From: Candidatus Shapirobacteria bacterium UBA2283
GTDB taxonomy: Bacteria; Patescibacteriota; Microgenomatia; UBA12405
DNA: 6,253 nt
Assembly: GCA_002345725.1 (NCBI GenBank)
Contig: DDWP01000005.1
Location: 1-6,253 of the forward strand
Direction of reading: 5' to 3'
Part shown: piece after piece, positions 4,391-6,253 of the stretch
How positions within the stretch are numbered: position 1 is the first letter of the stretch
Layout: every line of letters starts with the position of its first letter
The notes under the pieces: model-generated
Databases searched by the model: none
Told to the model about the DNA's origin: nothing
What the model saw: the letters and a program-made list of their open reading frames with translations, nothing else
Translations under genes and position numbers: made by a program

Positions 4391-6193
4391 ATGCGGACAC
4401 TAATCAAAGACACTATCAAAGAAGTCGGTCAGACCATAACTGTTAAGGGTTGGGTCAATAGCATTAGAAGTCATGGCCAAATTGCTTTTGCTGATGTCCG
4501 TGATCGTAGCGGTATTATTCAAATTGTTGGCAACAAAGAACTAGCCAGTCTCAAAGAAGAATACGTAGTCGAAATAACTGGTAAGGTTCGAGCTCGTGAT
4601 GAAAAATATTTCAACGACAAAATAATTACTGGTAAGGTCGAAATGGAAGCCCAAGAAATTAAGGTTTTATCTGAGTCTCGAGATCTTCCTTTCGACTTAC
4701 ATCAAGAGGACTTGAATGTTTCTCTGCCAGTTTTACTTGACTTTCGTGCCGCTTCTCTTCGTAACAAAAAAGTCCAAGATGTATTTAAAGTTCAGGCAAC
4801 CATTGTCGAAGCATTCCGCAGTTTTCTCCGCAGTCAAGATTTTGAAGAGATATTTGTCCCCACCATTGTTGCTGGCTCTACTGAAGGTGGTTCTGAAGTT
4901 TTCCCTGTAGATTACTTTGGTTATCAAGCTTTTTTAGCTCAAAGTCCTCAGCTTTACAAACAGGTTCTTACTTCTATTTTCGAAAGAGTCTTTACCGTTG
5001 CTCATGCTTATCGAGCCGAACCATCGGTCACTACTCGTCACATGACCGAATATGTTGGTCTTGATGCTGAGATGGGTTTTGTTGATAGTTGGCTTGATGT
5101 CCTAAAGATGGCCGACGCCTCTGTCAAAGCAATCTTTAAATTAGTTACAGAAAAACACCAAGATGTCTTAGATGAATATGGTGTAACTATCCCTAAAACC
5201 ATTGATGAGACTCCTAGAATAAAACTCAAAGATGCTTTAGAACTAATCTACAAGCGCACTGGACGCGATGTTCGTAATGAATTAGACATGGATCCAGAAG
5301 GGGAGAGAGAGATATGTCGTTGGTCACTAGAAAAGTTTGGTAGCGAACTAGTATTCATAACCCATTTTTACACCAAAAAACGTGCCTGGTACTCTTTTGC
5401 CGATCCAGAAAATCCCGACGAAACCCTGACCTTCGACCTTATTGGTCGTGGTGTTGAGTGGATTAGTGGTGGTCAAAGAATTCACAATTATGATGAATTC
5501 CGACAGAAGATAATTTCCAAAGGTCAAAACCCTGATGAGTTTGAAGCTCCATATGGTCAAACTTTTAAATATGGCATGCCCCCTGAAGGTGGTTGGTGTA
5601 TAGGACTTGAACGTATTACTCAAAACATGTTGGGCCTCAGTAATGTCCGCCAAGCTAGCTTATTTCCTCGTGATATGGAACGAGTCGATGGTCGTCTTTC
5701 TGTTATTGGCAAAAAGATTTCTAAGTCAAAAGTTGATCTTCACGAAAAACTTGTAACTTTTCTTAAAGAGAGAATGGTCGATTTCAAGCATCTCGATCAT
5801 GAGGAGACAAAGACATCCGAAGACTCAGCCAGAGTTCGTGGTACCACTCTTGACCAAGGGGCAAAAGCCCTCCTAATGTTTGCTGATAACAAGCCAGTAT
5901 TGCTGGTCATGTCTGCTAGTAAAAAGCTCGATAATTCCTCTTTCAAGAAACAGTTTGAATTTAAAGACATCCGTATGGCTACCCCAGACGAGGTTGAAAA
6001 AACATCAGGTACTGTTATTGGTGGAGTTCCTCCTTTTGGTAATTTATTTAATGTTCCTACTTATGTTGATGAAGGTCTATTAGCCAACGAGTCAATTGCT
6101 TTTAATGCCGGCAGCCGTACTCAGTCGATTATTATGAGTAGTAGTGATTTTATAAAACATGCCAACCCGCAAAAAGGTAATTTTGCCAAATAA
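4391..6193 (+). CDS. aspS: Archaeal-type aspartyl-tRNA synthetase fused to a C-terminal YbaK/ProX tRNA-editing domain
   Basis: Cytoplasmic class II synthetase that activates aspartate and charges tRNA-Asp, possibly also tRNA-Asn. Residues about 1-100 form the OB-fold anticodon-binding domain (GWVNSIRSHG at 20-29). The catalytic core has motif 1 near 148-161, STEGGSEVFP (163-172), QSPQLYKQ (184-191), motif 2 R208-A-E with TRH at 215-217, SGGQR (359-363) and motif 3 with E407-R408. The bacterial-type GAD insertion is absent, so this is the shorter archaeal-type AspRS, which normally ends near 430-440 aa. Here LFPRDMERVD is followed by a short basic linker and a full YbaK-like domain (about 447-590): RGTTLDQGAKALLM (483-496) with K492 aligning to the catalytic lysine of this family, LLVMSASKKLD (504-514), GGVPPFG (544-550), DEGLL (560-564) and NAGSRTQSI (572-580). 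That domain normally hydrolyses mischarged tRNA. Motif 3 reads GGWCIGLER, with cysteine where glycine is usual. Confidence 0.95.
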   Translation: MRTLIKDTIKEVGQTITVKGWVNSIRSHGQIAFADVRDRSGIIQIVGNKELASLKEEYVVEITGKVRARDEKYFNDKIITGKVEMEAQEIKVLSESRDLPFDLHQEDLNVSLPVLLDFRAASLRNKKVQDVFKVQATIVEAFRSFLRSQDFEEIFVPTIVAGSTEGGSEVFPVDYFGYQAFLAQSPQLYKQVLTSIFERVFTVAHAYRAEPSVTTRHMTEYVGLDAEMGFVDSWLDVLKMADASVKAIFKLVTEKHQDVLDEYGVTIPKTIDETPRIKLKDALELIYKRTGRDVRNELDMDPEGEREICRWSLEKFGSELVFITHFYTKKRAWYSFADPENPDETLTFDLIGRGVEWISGGQRIHNYDEFRQKIISKGQNPDEFEAPYGQTFKYGMPPEGGWCIGLERITQNMLGLSNVRQASLFPRDMERVDGRLSVIGKKISKSKVDLHEKLVTFLKERMVDFKHLDHEETKTSEDSARVRGTTLDQGAKALLMFADNKPVLLVMSASKKLDNSSFKKQFEFKDIRMATPDEVEKTSGTVIGGVPPFGNLFNVPTYVDEGLLANESIAFNAGSRTQSIIMSSSDFIKHANPQKGNFAK

Positions 6194-6253
6194 AGCAGTA
6201 AGAAAATACAAAGTTTTTTTATTAGCAATACCGCTATTGTTGATAATTATCTT
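6159..6253 (+). CDS. Start of a probable membrane-anchored protein (cut by window edge)
   Basis: An open frame from ATG 6159 runs to the right edge (31 codons). It reads a basic start (MPTRKKVILPNKAVRKYK) followed by a strongly hydrophobic stretch (VFLLAIPLLLIII), the pattern of a signal anchor or signal peptide with positive residues inside. It overlaps the last 35 nt of aspS in another frame, a common arrangement in compact operons, and would be translationally linked to aspS. A TTG at 6183 is an alternative start. There is no Shine-Dalgarno sequence before either. Function cannot be told from this fragment. Confidence 0.55.
   Translation, partial: MPTRKKVILPNKAVRKYKVFLLAIPLLLIII

Noticed and set aside
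5348..5653. Minus-strand ORF of 101 aa inside aspS.
   Set aside because: It lies across the catalytic core and motif 3 of AspRS and has no independent start signal.
6224..6241. Inverted repeat CAATA-CCGC-TATTG near the right edge as an aspS terminator.
   Set aside because: The T-run (6214-6220) precedes the hairpin instead of following it, on either strand reading no proper T-tract follows, and the region is probably coding for the next gene.
1..6253. CRISPR array, tRNA or rRNA genes, insertion sequences, alternative genetic code.
   Set aside because: No spaced direct repeats, no tRNA-like T-arm and CCA patterns, no transposase. All genes end with standard stops, including TGA, and conserved motifs need no recoding.

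Overview
The window reads as a stretch of a small, AT-rich bacterial chromosome, most plausibly from a Patescibacteria/CPR (Microgenomates-like) genome. That is an inference from several signs: compact gene packing, an archaeal-type aspartyl-tRNA synthetase, a small RRM protein, short orphan genes, almost no Shine-Dalgarno sequences, and -10 boxes sitting directly in front of start codons. UGA is used as a stop (at 3887-3889), so this is not a lineage that reads UGA as glycine. No 16S rRNA, tRNA or ribosomal protein gene is present to fix the taxonomy.

Left half (1-1921), all on the minus strand. Reading leftwards from the divergent promoter: a small RRM RNA-binding protein with its own rho-independent terminator, two short unknown proteins, and a CCA-adding enzyme/poly(A) polymerase with an HD domain that runs off the left edge. 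The last gene carries a 7-bp tandem repeat in its coding sequence.

Centre (1922-1994). A divergent control region holds an 8-bp inverted repeat and an AGTATAATA element that can serve as the -10 box on both strands. To its right on the plus strand are recJ (single-strand exonuclease, GTG start) and two short unknown genes.

Right half (4175-6253). A consensus sigma70 promoter (TTGACA, 17 bp, TATACT) lies over the end of the second small gene. It is followed by about 170 noncoding bases ending in a strong rho-independent terminator. This is either a free-standing small RNA or an attenuated leader for the next gene, aspS. The aspS product is a 600-residue fusion: a complete archaeal-type AspRS (about 1-436) joined to a complete YbaK/ProX-type tRNA-editing domain (about 447-590). 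A further gene with an N-terminal membrane segment overlaps the 3' end of aspS and leaves the window.

Functionally the region is mostly RNA handling: tRNA 3'-end synthesis, RNA binding, and tRNA charging plus probable editing, with one DNA repair nuclease. The observations most worth following are the AspRS-editing fusion, the promoter-to-terminator RNA before it with competing pairings, and the repeated -10-at-the-start-codon layout that suggests widespread leaderless transcription.
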